Assembly (NCBI GenBank): GCA_021371875.1
Contig: JAJFVH010000055.1
Span: forward strand, 1 to 36,463
Length of the DNA: 36,463 bases
Direction: 5' to 3'
Origin: Bacteroidales bacterium
GTDB taxonomy: Bacteria; Bacteroidota; Bacteroidia; Bacteroidales; Paludibacteraceae
Under the pieces are notes generated by a model, which saw only the letters and a list, made by a program, of their open reading frames with translations, searched no databases and had not been told where the DNA came from. Of the stretch, positions 1 through 8,960 are shown one piece after another (within the stretch, counting starts at the first letter, position 1; every line of letters begins with the position of its first letter). The position numbers were made by a program, and so were the translations under genes.

Positions 1-894
1 AATATGAACGATTACACCGCCCCAAATATGCCGGGTTTGATAAGCCAAAGCCCCCAGCATAAAACCTCCGAAGACAGATGAAATAGTTTCGCCGAGTGGT
101 TTTCCGAAATGAATGGATGCATACATGGCAACCATTGGCAAAATAGCTTTTCTACCAAGTACAGCTACCATTCCAATTACCAACGCACCTCGGAAAAGTA
201 ATTCGGTCATTACAAAATCAATGGCGTAACTAAACTCGAAAAGTGAAGTATATTGCCATGTCTTCATCCCGAAAATACCGTCAAACAACCAGGGCTTGAA
301 TTGTGGATAAGCGCTTTGAAAGTCAGGCGTAAATGATATAATAACCAGGAATGGCAATAACATTAAAAACAGTGAAAAATATCCTTTGATATATTCCGTG
401 TTTTTTGACAGTCCATACAATCCTTCCGTTTTTTTATCAACAAATTTCTTTAATAAAATCAGCGGGATAAAATAAAAGAATAAACTTTTCAATTGGGACA
501 AAATACGAATAATAAATTTAGTTTCTTCATCGAATAAGGAAGGAAATTCCATACTCCGGTAACTATAAAATCCTATTGAAAAGCCATATATGCCTATAAA
601 AAATAAGGCTCTGATATAAAAATTCCGATTTTTGAGCGCCGAAAAATCTTTTCTGAAAATAAAAGTCGGGATGGCAACTGCGAAATATACCGACGCATAA
701 AACAGGGGAAACACCCAAGTTGAATTGCCTTCAAAATAGCTGTTTCGGATTATATTCCGGTAGAAACCTTCGGTGTAATTAAAATAAATGGATACAGCAA
801 TAAAAACAAAAGTATAAAGATAGGACACAAAATGAAAGTCGGACTTGACAAATTTAACAATCTCATTCAATAGCGAAAAAATTGCTTTTCTCAT
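1..894 (-). CDS. CPBP-family intramembrane metalloprotease, partial (3' end outside window)
   Basis: The frame is open from ATG at 894 leftwards to the window edge (298 codons, no stop), so the C-terminus is missing. The protein is polytopic, with hydrophobic stretches from about residue 22 onward. Near the visible end come the family motifs: TELLFRG (usually EExxxR), YASIHFGKP (the F/YxxxH motif), and GGFMLG...WGGVIVHI, whose last His should begin HxxxN just past the edge. CPBP (Rce1-like, formerly CAAX protease/abortive infection) proteins are membrane proteases or bacteriocin-immunity-type proteins of mostly unknown substrate. Here Thr replaces the first Glu of the EE pair, so activity is uncertain. 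The start lies 2 bp after the NUDIX stop, so the two genes are probably co-transcribed. The family call is firm; the role is not known. Confidence 0.85.
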   Translation of the reverse strand, partial: MRKAIFSLLNEIVKFVKSDFHFVSYLYTFVFIAVSIYFNYTEGFYRNIIRNSYFEGNSTWVFPLFYASVYFAVAIPTFIFRKDFSALKNRNFYIRALFFIGIYGFSIGFYSYRSMEFPSLFDEETKFIIRILSQLKSLFFYFIPLILLKKFVDKKTEGLYGLSKNTEYIKGYFSLFLMLLPFLVIISFTPDFQSAYPQFKPWLFDGIFGMKTWQYTSLFEFSYAIDFVMTELLFRGALVIGMVAVLGRKAILPMVAMYASIHFGKPLGETISSVFGGFMLGALAYQTRHIWGGVIVHI

Positions 895-896
895 GC

Positions 897-1430
897 TCAA
901 TCATTTTTATTGCCAACGGGCAAAAGCTCTTTTTTAACAATCAGTTGAAATTCATTTTCAAAGTTCGGAGTAAAAATATCTAAACCAATATTTTCATTAA
1001 TTTCATTTAAATTCCAAAATCTGCCTTCCGAAATTTCAGTCGCATCGGGATGAATATCCCCATCGTAAATGGCATAATAACTATGAACCAATTCAGCCTC
1101 TTGCTCAGACCGGAATTGGTACCGAAGCATAAAAACCGGCTTAAAATCAACGATTCCCAATTCTTCGCGCACTTCCCGGTTTAATGCTTCTTCAATTTCT
1201 TCACCAAAATCGACATGACCACCCACCGAAGTGTCCCATTTTCCGGGCTGAATGTCTTTGTTCATGACTCTTTTCTGGAGGTAAAGTTCGCCCCTGCTGT
1301 TTAAAACATGAAGATGTACAACAGGATGCAATAAAAAAGAACCCGAATGACACTCCTGTCGGGTAGCTTTTCCGATTACATTTCCCTGTTCATCAACTAA
1401 TGGAAAATATTCAATGGCTGTCGATTTCAT
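897..1430 (-). CDS. NUDIX hydrolase
   Basis: A 177-residue NUDIX-fold protein. The complete Nudix box lies at about residues 71-93 (GHVDFGEE...REVREELGI), with the metal-binding REVREE core intact, so it should hydrolyse a nucleoside-diphosphate-linked substrate using Mg2+. The opening EYFPLVDEQGNVIGKATRQECH resembles the isopentenyl-diphosphate-isomerase-like/YfcD branch, which carries a short strand before the fold; the substrate cannot be deduced. A longer frame begins at TTG 1439, but I chose ATG 1430 because the TTG overlaps the likely -7 promoter box (1437-1444). The CPBP protease gene follows after 2 bp, suggesting one transcript. Confidence 0.9.
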   Translation of the reverse strand: MKSTAIEYFPLVDEQGNVIGKATRQECHSGSFLLHPVVHLHVLNSRGELYLQKRVMNKDIQPGKWDTSVGGHVDFGEEIEEALNREVREELGIVDFKPVFMLRYQFRSEQEAELVHSYYAIYDGDIHPDATEISEGRFWNLNEINENIGLDIFTPNFENEFQLIVKKELLPVGNKND

Positions 1431-1436
1431 AATAGA

Positions 1437-1444
1437 CAAAAGTA
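1437..1444 (-). promoter_or_regulatory. Bacteroidota -7 box for the NUDIX-CPBP pair
   Basis: TACTTTTG on the minus strand fits TAnnTTTG. It ends 6 nt before ATG 1430, so transcription would begin almost at the start codon and give a leaderless or nearly leaderless mRNA. No clear TTG -33 box is seen at the normal distance. Confidence 0.5.
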
Positions 1445-1626
1445 ATAAAAATTATTTCGATACGTTATAGTAAATTAAGGAAAAAATATTCAGAATAACT
1501 TCGGCTTTACCCCTTATTGTTTTGATCATGGAATTTTACAAAAATAACATTGAGAACCCTTATTTTATAAGCTTTTTTATTCACTTTTTGTTCCCGGTTT
1601 TTTTAGGTGATTTAAAAGGTTTATCG

Positions 1627-1634
1627 TATCTTTG
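1627..1634 (+). promoter_or_regulatory. Bacteroidota -7 box for the polysaccharide locus
   Basis: TATCTTTG fits TAnnTTTG exactly and lies 65 nt before the ATG of the UDP-sugar dehydrogenase, the first gene of the rightward locus. The -33 region is T-rich but lacks a clear TTG. No Shine-Dalgarno precedes the gene. Confidence 0.5.
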
Positions 1635-1699
1635 CGAGCTTTTTTATTTACATAAATTTGAATCCCATTTTATTTGATTAAATTATACTAAGTCCCTAC

Positions 1700-2989
1700 A
1701 TGAAAAAATATAAAATTGCAGTTATTGGTTTGGGTTACGTAGGTTTACCCCTTGCCATTGAGTTTGGGAAAAAATATAAAGTACTTGGTTACGACATCAA
1801 TCAAAACCGGGTAGATGAGTTACAAAACGGCTTTGATCACACGTTGGAAGCTGATTTGGAAGGAATGAAAACAGCCATGGAAATTAGAAACAAGAATCCG
1901 GAATCAGGGTTGTCGTTTTCGAACGTGGAGAAAGACTTGAAGGATTACAACACCTATATCGTTACCGTCCCCACCCCTATCAACAACTTCAACATGCCTG
2001 ATTTGCGACCGTTAATCAAAGCTTCGCAAATGTTGGGTAGGGTTATAAAAAAAGATGATATTGTAATCTACGAATCCACAACTTATCCCGGTTGCACTGA
2101 GGATGATTGCATACCTGTCATTGAAGAAGTATCAAGGTTAAAATTTAACACTGATTTTTTTGCCGGTTATAGTCCCGAACGTATTAATCCTGGCGACAAG
2201 ATAAATACGCTTACCAGCATTAAAAAAGTCACGTCCGGTTCCACTCCCGAAATTGCCGATGTTGTAGACAAATTATATTCCTCCATCATCACTGCCGGGA
2301 CGCACAAAGCGCCAAGTATTAAAATAGCCGAAGCTTCGAAAATTATCGAAAACGCCCAACGCGATGTCAATATTTCGTTCGTAAACGAACTGGCATTGAT
2401 TTTCGATAAAATCGGCATCGATACCAATGATGTACTCGAAGCTGCCGGAACCAAATGGAATTTCCTGAAATATCGTCCCGGATTGGTTGGCGGTCATTGT
2501 ATCAGTGTCGATCCGTATTATCTGGCAAGCAAAGCCGAATCGTTAGGTTACGTACCTCAGGTAATTCTTTCAGGCCGCCATGTCAACAACAGTATTGCTC
2601 CTTTTATTGCCAATAAAGTATTGAAACTTATGATACAGAAAGGGCAAACCATCAAAGGTTCAAGTGTGCTGATTCTTGGTGTAACCTTTAAAGAAAACTG
2701 CCCGGACATCCGAAACACCAAAGTTATCGACATTTATCATGAATTTTGTGAGTTTGGAACAAATGTAGATATTTACGACCCCTGGGCAATTGCCGAAGAA
2801 GTAAAACATGAATATGGGGTTGAAATAATCAACTCACTTGATGTGAATAAAAAATATCAGGCGGTGCTTTTAGCTGTTGCTCACGACGAATTTAAAACAT
2901 TTGATTTTGAAAAATATTACCGTGCCGGAGCTGCGGTGTTCGATACCAAAGCCGTGGTGGACAGAAGATGGGTGGATGGGAGATTGTAA
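1700..2989 (+). CDS. UDP-N-acetyl-hexosamine 6-dehydrogenase (nucleotide sugar dehydrogenase, TviB/WbpO-like)
   Basis: A full-length 429-residue nucleotide-sugar dehydrogenase. The N-terminal Rossmann domain has GLGYVGLP (10-17) for NAD binding and VPTPI at about 90-94. The central domain has ESTTYPG (125-131), PERINPGD (159-166) and the Lys/Asn pair in KIIENAQRDVN (214-224). The catalytic cysteine is Cys267 in GGHCISVDPYYL, followed by a C-terminal UDP-sugar-binding domain. The family oxidises C6 of a UDP-sugar to the uronic acid in two NAD+-dependent steps. Overall wording is closest to the Vi-antigen TviB/WbpO group, which acts on UDP-GlcNAc or UDP-GalNAc, but sequence alone does not fix the sugar. 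As first gene of the locus it probably supplies an acidic sugar for the repeat unit. Its base composition looks like the genome at large, unlike the AT-rich genes that follow. Confidence 0.92.
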   Translation: MKKYKIAVIGLGYVGLPLAIEFGKKYKVLGYDINQNRVDELQNGFDHTLEADLEGMKTAMEIRNKNPESGLSFSNVEKDLKDYNTYIVTVPTPINNFNMPDLRPLIKASQMLGRVIKKDDIVIYESTTYPGCTEDDCIPVIEEVSRLKFNTDFFAGYSPERINPGDKINTLTSIKKVTSGSTPEIADVVDKLYSSIITAGTHKAPSIKIAEASKIIENAQRDVNISFVNELALIFDKIGIDTNDVLEAAGTKWNFLKYRPGLVGGHCISVDPYYLASKAESLGYVPQVILSGRHVNNSIAPFIANKVLKLMIQKGQTIKGSSVLILGVTFKENCPDIRNTKVIDIYHEFCEFGTNVDIYDPWAIAEEVKHEYGVEIINSLDVNKKYQAVLLAVAHDEFKTFDFEKYYRAGAAVFDTKAVVDRRWVDGRL

Positions 2990-3111
2990 ATATTCAAACC
3001 ATTAAAAATAAATGAAATTTATTAATACTCAATTTGCTTTTAATTCTATTGTCCATTTTAAACAAAAACATATCATAAAACTATCTAATTTAATTAATTT
3101 TATAAAACAGT

Positions 3112-3119
3112 TAGTTTTG
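3112..3119 (+). promoter_or_regulatory. Possible -7 box before the polymerase gene
   Basis: TAGTTTTG fits TAnnTTTG and lies 42 nt before the Wzy-like ATG, within a 171-bp AT-rich gap after the dehydrogenase. No TTG is seen at the right distance, and in such AT-rich DNA a chance match is quite possible. Confidence 0.3.
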
Positions 3120-3160
3120 TTTTAATGTTTTTCCTTTGATTATTAGATAATTAAATAGAA

Positions 3161-4432
3161 ATGACTTTAACCATACTTCTTACATCACTTATAGCAATAA
3201 TACTCTTATTTATAATCAAAGATAGAAGCATTATTGAACCTGCAAAGTTATTTTCAGTATATTGGTTAATTCAAATTATTCTCATTCCATTTCTATTTAG
3301 TCAAGTATATGAATTCACAGGCACAGTTTTTTTATATATTCAATGTGCTTGTATAATATTTCTAATTTCATCCACTATAGGCAAAGCTTGGGCAAATTAT
3401 TCGGATCAACAAACAGAAAGATTTATTTTTCAAGAAGAAAGATCTAAAACTATTTTAATTTTCATATCAATCCTTGGTTTAATTTATCCCTTTGTTCAAA
3501 TTTCGAGATATGGATTTGGAATACAAAACTTTTTTAACCTTAACCAGCTCCTTGAGATGAATAATTCAATTGCAGGTGATAGATATGCAGGTGAAGAACA
3601 ATCAACCCTTTTGGATCAGTTACTTTTAGTATTTGTTTATCTGGCTCCGCTTTACGGTGGATATATTTCAACTTTCATTACCAATAAAGGAAAATGGATT
3701 TTGTTTATTGTGTTTATTCCCCCATTAATTGTTGCTTTATCTCAAGCAATGAAAGCCGGATTCATAGCAAGTGTCTTTTTATGGTTCTCAGGAAAAATTG
3801 TTTCAATGTACTCAGCCGACAAACCTTTTCCCAAACTCAATATTAAATTGATTGTTAAAATAAGTTTACTGATTATATTATTTTTTGGATTACTGTTTTT
3901 TTCAATGTTATTAAGAACTGATGAAATAAACGCTGAATCAGTCAAATTAATATCTTATAGATTTATCAATTATGCTTTTGGGCATTTGCCTGCTATTGAT
4001 TCTTGGTTCTCAAATAATTGGAATACTGATTTCCCATTTGAACTTAAAACGTTTTATGGCATTTCAAACTACTTAGGTTTAGCAAATAGAGAGTTAGGTG
4101 TATTTACTGAATTTTTATCTTATGGTAATGATAAAATTCATGAGGAGATGGTTACGAACGTTTATACTGTTTTTAGATTTATTATCGAAGATTTTGGCCC
4201 CTTTGGAAGTGGATTTTTTATAGCAATTATGGGAATTATTTCAGGACATTCTCTTGTAACAATTAAAAAAAGACCCGATTCATTTGTATCAAAGGTAGTT
4301 ATATCTTCTTTCTTGTTCTTTATATTATATTCATTTGCTACTTCGGTTTGGGCTTACACAAGTTATATTGTAGTATTTATCGCGTTTTATTTTATCTTGA
4401 GACTATCATATAAACCAAATCAGACAATATGA
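3161..4432 (+). CDS. Wzy-like oligosaccharide repeat-unit polymerase
   Basis: A 423-residue integral membrane protein with roughly ten hydrophobic segments, beginning MTLTILLTSLIAIILLFII, and a long polar loop at about residues 248-345 before the last helices. This layout (many helices, one large periplasmic loop, low sequence conservation) is typical of O-antigen/capsule repeat-unit polymerases, which join lipid-linked repeat units on the outer face of the inner membrane. The flippase gene directly downstream overlaps its stop by 4 bp (ATGA), suggesting translational coupling and supporting a Wzx/Wzy pathway. A WaaL-type ligase is an alternative. The gene is strongly AT-rich compared with the dehydrogenase before it. 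Confidence 0.75.
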   Translation: MTLTILLTSLIAIILLFIIKDRSIIEPAKLFSVYWLIQIILIPFLFSQVYEFTGTVFLYIQCACIIFLISSTIGKAWANYSDQQTERFIFQEERSKTILIFISILGLIYPFVQISRYGFGIQNFFNLNQLLEMNNSIAGDRYAGEEQSTLLDQLLLVFVYLAPLYGGYISTFITNKGKWILFIVFIPPLIVALSQAMKAGFIASVFLWFSGKIVSMYSADKPFPKLNIKLIVKISLLIILFFGLLFFSMLLRTDEINAESVKLISYRFINYAFGHLPAIDSWFSNNWNTDFPFELKTFYGISNYLGLANRELGVFTEFLSYGNDKIHEEMVTNVYTVFRFIIEDFGPFGSGFFIAIMGIISGHSLVTIKKRPDSFVSKVVISSFLFFILYSFATSVWAYTSYIVVFIAFYFILRLSYKPNQTI

Positions 4433-5733
4433 ATTTTGATGTAAATATATTAAAATCAAAAATTGGGAAAGACGTAATCTTAACTTTTTTTTCACAACTT
4501 CTCATACTGATTTCTCTCTTTGTTACAAACAAAGTATTAAGTAGTCAGTTGTCTATCGAGTCTTATGGGGTTTATAGTATCATTAAAAAAAACAGCGCTG
4601 TAATTTCATTTATCATGTTGAGTGGTATGGGTATAGCGATCCCCAAATACCTATCGTTTTACAAAGCTAAAGGAGAAGAAAATAAAACAAAATCCACATT
4701 AGTGTCAGCGATATTATTGATTCTATTTTCAACGATATTACTTGGATTGTTATTTTTAATTTTCAAAAATGAATTAACCCCAATAATTACCGGAACACTT
4801 ATAGATGATGGTCTATTCTTGTCCGTTATATTTTATTCCTTTTCGATTTGCGTAAGTAGTTTTTTATATTCATTTTACAGAGGCGAAGGTGATTTTTTCA
4901 AATACAATATTTCACAGATGATTATTCAGATTTTGATACTCATCGGAAGTTTTTTTAACTTTGGGCAAGTTCTTTATGTATTAAATATATGGAGCATAGT
5001 AACACTTCTTTATTGCTCATATTTAGTTTACGATGATATGGTTATCTATTTTAAAGGCTTTAGAATAAAAGACAATATCAAATTAATTAAATCTTCCTTA
5101 AAAGAGCTATTACCCTTTGGATTCACCCGGTTAATTGGTGATTTTGTTTTATTTTCATTTTACGCTGTACCGTTAATAATTACAAATTCAAGATTTGGAA
5201 TTTCAGAAACAGCTTTTTTCTCTACCGGAATAATGATTTCAAATATGATAACTCCTTTTTTTGCTTTTTTAGGTATGATTCTACTCCCTTATGTCAGCGA
5301 GCGCTTTGCTTTAAATCAACACAGGCAAATCCAGAAATCAGTTAATATCCTCATGTTCGTATATATTTTATTATCTGTTTTTATTGGCTTTATTGTCTAC
5401 TTTAACGTTGAGTTTTTTATTGAATTATTTTTTAATAAAAAATATCTGGAGTCAACTGGAATTGTGAAAATCTTAATTTGGTCTGTATTGCCACAGGCAA
5501 TCTATTTATTACTTCGGAACCCGTTGGATGCAGTCAGCAATTTTCCCTTTAACACCGTAAATTTAACAATAAGCTTTATTGTAATGGTAATTTTATTTAA
5601 TTACTCTAATTCAATGATTAACATATCGTATTCATTTCTTATTTCAAATATAATCCTTTCTTTACTTTCAATTATTTCATGGTATACTTTTTATTATAAA
5701 CATAAAAACAAATACCCAAATACAATTAACTAA
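4429..5733 (+). CDS. Wzx-like polysaccharide flippase (MOP/PST superfamily)
   Basis: A 434-residue polytopic protein with about 12 or more membrane segments. Its N-terminus (GKDVILTFFSQLLILISLFV...SYGVYSIIKK) is typical of polysaccharide-biosynthesis flippases, which have two six-helix bundles and a conserved first helix. It should move undecaprenyl-diphosphate-linked repeat units from the cytoplasmic to the periplasmic face. It starts inside the end of the polymerase gene and is followed after 52 bp by a glycosyltransferase. The length is normal for the family and no frameshift is seen. AT-rich like its neighbours. Confidence 0.85.
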   Translation: MNFDVNILKSKIGKDVILTFFSQLLILISLFVTNKVLSSQLSIESYGVYSIIKKNSAVISFIMLSGMGIAIPKYLSFYKAKGEENKTKSTLVSAILLILFSTILLGLLFLIFKNELTPIITGTLIDDGLFLSVIFYSFSICVSSFLYSFYRGEGDFFKYNISQMIIQILILIGSFFNFGQVLYVLNIWSIVTLLYCSYLVYDDMVIYFKGFRIKDNIKLIKSSLKELLPFGFTRLIGDFVLFSFYAVPLIITNSRFGISETAFFSTGIMISNMITPFFAFLGMILLPYVSERFALNQHRQIQKSVNILMFVYILLSVFIGFIVYFNVEFFIELFFNKKYLESTGIVKILIWSVLPQAIYLLLRNPLDAVSNFPFNTVNLTISFIVMVILFNYSNSMINISYSFLISNIILSLLSIISWYTFYYKHKNKYPNTIN

Positions 5734-5785
5734 TTATTAAATATTCAAAGTATCTGTTTTTTTATATAATCGATACAATTAAATT

Positions 5786-6604
5786 ATGAAGACTGCGTTT
5801 ATTCACGTTAATTATAACAACTCTGATTTGACAATAAATTGCATACGTTCAATAATTGATAATGATTCTGACTCCGACATAATTATTGTCGACAACAATT
5901 CAGATTTATCAGAAAAGGAAAAGTTAACGACCTGGAAACATGACAATTATTCTGTTCAAAACAAAGTTAATCTAATATTTGAAACAAATAATTTAGGTTA
6001 TTTCGGGGCATTAAATGTTGGGCTTGAATATTTAAAAGGTAACATCAATAAATACGATTATGTAATAATTGGGAATAACGACTTGGTTTTCAATGAATCA
6101 TTCTTTAGAAAATTAAATCAAGTTCAACTCGAGGATAACATCTTCTTAATATCCCCCAATATTATTAAAAAGAATGGTATTCATCAAAATCCTTATTCAA
6201 TTAACGGGACATCAAAAATTAGATTGTTTTTTTATTATATTTATTACTCAAACTATACAATAGCTAAAATTATCTTATTGACAACAAAAATATTAAGGAT
6301 AGCTAAATCGGAACAAAACAGAAAAGGGTTCGATAAGACTCAAATTATATACGCAGGTCATGGATCTTGTTATATTTTAACAAGAACCTTTTTTAAAAAC
6401 AATTTTTTTTTGGTAGACAACAGCTTTCTTATGGGAGAAGAGTTCATATTAGCCAAACAGATAAGAGATACAAATGGCAAGATTATATATATTGCTGATT
6501 TGATTGTAACACATGATGAACATTCGTCAATGAAAAATATACCTTCAAAAGTTGTGTATGGATACAAACAAGCAGCATTTAAGTTAATTAAAGATATATA
6601 TTAG
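5786..6604 (+). CDS. Family 2 glycosyltransferase (rhamnosyltransferase-like)
   Basis: A 272-residue GT-A fold enzyme. The N-terminus reads TAFIHVNYNNSDLTINCIRS, followed by IIIVDNNSD, the usual nucleotide-binding start of GT2 proteins. IIGNNDLVF at about 93-101 occupies the DxD metal/nucleotide site in the NND form common in WbbL/RfbN-like enzymes. MGEEFILAKQIR near residues 214-225 corresponds to the acceptor/catalytic-base region. It lacks clear membrane helices and probably acts at the cytoplasmic membrane on lipid-linked sugar. A rhamnose donor is plausible given the nearby rml genes, but that is inference. A 9-T run at 6403-6411 lies within the reading frame. Confidence 0.82.
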   Translation: MKTAFIHVNYNNSDLTINCIRSIIDNDSDSDIIIVDNNSDLSEKEKLTTWKHDNYSVQNKVNLIFETNNLGYFGALNVGLEYLKGNINKYDYVIIGNNDLVFNESFFRKLNQVQLEDNIFLISPNIIKKNGIHQNPYSINGTSKIRLFFYYIYYSNYTIAKIILLTTKILRIAKSEQNRKGFDKTQIIYAGHGSCYILTRTFFKNNFFLVDNSFLMGEEFILAKQIRDTNGKIIYIADLIVTHDEHSSMKNIPSKVVYGYKQAAFKLIKDIY

Positions 6605-6695
6605 GTTTCTATTTTCCCCTTCAAAATGAAAAAGAAAATTTTAATCTATAGAACAAATTTCAGGTTATTTATTCCATAAAATTTAAAAGAAATAC

Positions 6696-7718
6696 ATGGC
6701 TTTAAAAAGAGTAACAATAATATGTCCAATTTACAATGAAGAAAATTATATTGATAAATGTATTCATTCCATAATAAATCAAAATTACCCACGTGATCTA
6801 ATGGAGTTATTTTTCATTGATGGATTAAGCACTGATAATACTCAGAAAAAAATAGAATCTTATATTAAACAGTATAATTTTATTAAGTTATTTGAAAATC
6901 CTCAAAGATATGTTCCTCAGGCATTGAATATCGGGATTAAACAATCGAAAGGAGATATAATAATGAGAATCGATGGGCATTGTATTTATCCTGTTAATTA
7001 TGTTTCAACCTTAGTAAAATATCTATATGAATTAAATGCTGATAACGTTGGCGCTGTTTGGAATACGCTGCCAGCCAGAGACAATTCTGTTTGTAGGGCA
7101 ATAGCAATAGCGACAAGCCATAAATTTGGTGTTGGTGATTCCAGACATAAAATTGGCGCAAAAGAAATCATTGAAACAGATACAGTTCCTTTTGGCTGTT
7201 ACCACAGGAACATATTTGATAAAATAGGGTTATTTGACGAAGAACTGATTCGAAATCAAGACGACGAGTTTAATGCCAGGCTTACAAAATCCGGGGGGAA
7301 GATATATCTTATCCCACAATTGGTAATTGATTATTATGCACGTGATAAAATTAATAAAACAGCTAAAATGTATTTTCAATATGGTATGTTTAAGCCTTTG
7401 GTGAATAAAAAAATCGGGAGTGCTGCAACTATTCGGCAATTTTTCCCATCATTGTTTGTGTTAGGTTTAACAGTTGGCTTTTTGACATCATTTTTCTCAA
7501 AAATTTTATTAACTATATACATCTCTGTTATTTTATTATACTTGCTGATATCAATAATTTTTTCAGTCGAAAAATATATTGATTATAAAGATATTAAATT
7601 GATTTATATTTTACCATTTATGTTTTTTACTATTCATATATCTTATGGATTGGGCTATTGGAATGGTATTTATAAAATTTTATTAAAAAAAAAGTTTCTT
7701 GTAAACACCTCAAGATAA
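6696..7718 (+). CDS. Family 2 glycosyltransferase, ExoA-like, with C-terminal membrane segments
   Basis: A 340-residue GT2 enzyme. VTIICPIYNEENYI opens the GT-A fold, FIDGLSTDNT is the second nucleotide-binding strand, MRIDGHC (90-96) is the DxD-like site and NQDDEFNARL (188-197) the catalytic/acceptor motif. Three hydrophobic segments after about residue 245 anchor it to the membrane. The order of motifs and the DGH triad resemble ExoA of succinoglycan synthesis. It would add one sugar to the growing lipid-linked repeat unit; donor and acceptor are not predictable. A 9-A run at 7685-7693 lies close to the 3' end. Confidence 0.85.
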   Translation: MALKRVTIICPIYNEENYIDKCIHSIINQNYPRDLMELFFIDGLSTDNTQKKIESYIKQYNFIKLFENPQRYVPQALNIGIKQSKGDIIMRIDGHCIYPVNYVSTLVKYLYELNADNVGAVWNTLPARDNSVCRAIAIATSHKFGVGDSRHKIGAKEIIETDTVPFGCYHRNIFDKIGLFDEELIRNQDDEFNARLTKSGGKIYLIPQLVIDYYARDKINKTAKMYFQYGMFKPLVNKKIGSAATIRQFFPSLFVLGLTVGFLTSFFSKILLTIYISVILLYLLISIIFSVEKYIDYKDIKLIYILPFMFFTIHISYGLGYWNGIYKILLKKKFLVNTSR

Positions 7719-7739
7719 AACAGTTGAATACAATATTGA

Positions 7740-8960
7740 ATGATTATGAAAATAAGTTTTTCCCCTCCCTTTGTAGATGATTCCGTAATAGATGAAGTCG
7801 TTGATTCTTTAAAATCAGGTTGGATTACCACAGGACCGAAAGTAAAAGCTTTAGAAGATGAAATACGTCATTTCACCAATGCTAAGGCTGTATTATGTGT
7901 TAATTCATGGACTTCAGGTGCAATAATGATGCTTAGGTGGTTAGGGGTAAAAGAAGCTGATGAAGTAATTGTGCCGGCATATACTTATAGTGCAACGGCA
8001 TTGGCAGTTTTACATGCCGGAGCAAAACCTGTAATGGTAGATATAAATGATGATTTCAACATTTCGATTGAATCAATCAGAAAAGCAATAACTGCCAAAA
8101 CCAAAGCGATTATTCCCGTTGATATTGCAGGCTGGCCTTGTGATTATCAGGAAATAATGGAGTTAGTAAACGAGCAGGCAGTCAAAGAGCTGTTTACACC
8201 GACATCTGATATTCAAGCACAACTTGGACGAATTTTAGTGCTGAACGACGCTGCACATTCTCTTGGGGCAAGATACAAGGGAAAAAATATTGGTACTGAT
8301 GTTGATGTCACAATTTTTTCTTTACATGCTGTCAAAAATATCACTACAGCCGAAGGTGGTGCTATTTGTTTAAATTTACCTGCTCCTTTCAGCAACAAAG
8401 AATTGTTTAAAATACTGCGTATGATTTCTCTAAACTACCAGACTAAAGATGCATTTTCAAAGTCGATAACAGGCGGTTGGCGATACGATATACTTGGATT
8501 AGGTATGAAGATTAACATGCCGGATGTGAATGCTGCCATTGGTTTAGCTCAAATGCGTCAATATCCTTTACTGTTAGCACAACGGAAAAGAATAGCAGAA
8601 CGCTATCATAATTTATTTTCTGCTTATGACTGGGCATTTCTTCCACCTCAATTTTCCAGGATAAAAGAATCATCCTATCACATTTATGCTATCAGAATAA
8701 AAGGAATTACAGAAAAACAACGCGACGAAATGATACAAGAAATTACAAATCATAAAGTAGCTGTAAATGTACACTTTATACCGATGCCGATGCTTTCATT
8801 TTTTAAGAATCAGGGATATGATATTGCAAAATATCCACAATCCTATCAAAATTACGCTCAAGAGATATCTTTGCCAATTTATCCTCAATTAACTGATAAA
8901 GAAGTTGATTATGTAATTAATACAGTAAAAATAGCTTACGAAAAAGTTGTAACCCACTAA
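7740..8960 (+). CDS. DegT/DnrJ/EryC1/StrS-family sugar aminotransferase
   Basis: A 406-residue PLP enzyme of aspartate-aminotransferase fold type I. SGWITTGPKVKALE near residue 26 is the classic N-terminal motif. DAAHSLGA carries the pyridine-N-binding Asp170, and FSLHAVKNITTAEGG carries the Schiff-base Lys199 followed by the EGG turn. The family transfers an amino group from glutamate to a 4- or 3-keto nucleotide sugar. Its usual partner, a nucleotide-sugar 4,6-dehydratase, is not in the window, so the keto-sugar must come from elsewhere. A second ATG at 7746 is an equally good start. Its stop overlaps the next gene's start by 1 bp (TAATG). An aminotransferase beside a PglC-like transferase recalls bacillosamine loci, but no dehydratase or acetyltransferase gene is present here. 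Confidence 0.9.
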   Translation: MIMKISFSPPFVDDSVIDEVVDSLKSGWITTGPKVKALEDEIRHFTNAKAVLCVNSWTSGAIMMLRWLGVKEADEVIVPAYTYSATALAVLHAGAKPVMVDINDDFNISIESIRKAITAKTKAIIPVDIAGWPCDYQEIMELVNEQAVKELFTPTSDIQAQLGRILVLNDAAHSLGARYKGKNIGTDVDVTIFSLHAVKNITTAEGGAICLNLPAPFSNKELFKILRMISLNYQTKDAFSKSITGGWRYDILGLGMKINMPDVNAAIGLAQMRQYPLLLAQRKRIAERYHNLFSAYDWAFLPPQFSRIKESSYHIYAIRIKGITEKQRDEMIQEITNHKVAVNVHFIPMPMLSFFKNQGYDIAKYPQSYQNYAQEISLPIYPQLTDKEVDYVINTVKIAYEKVVTH

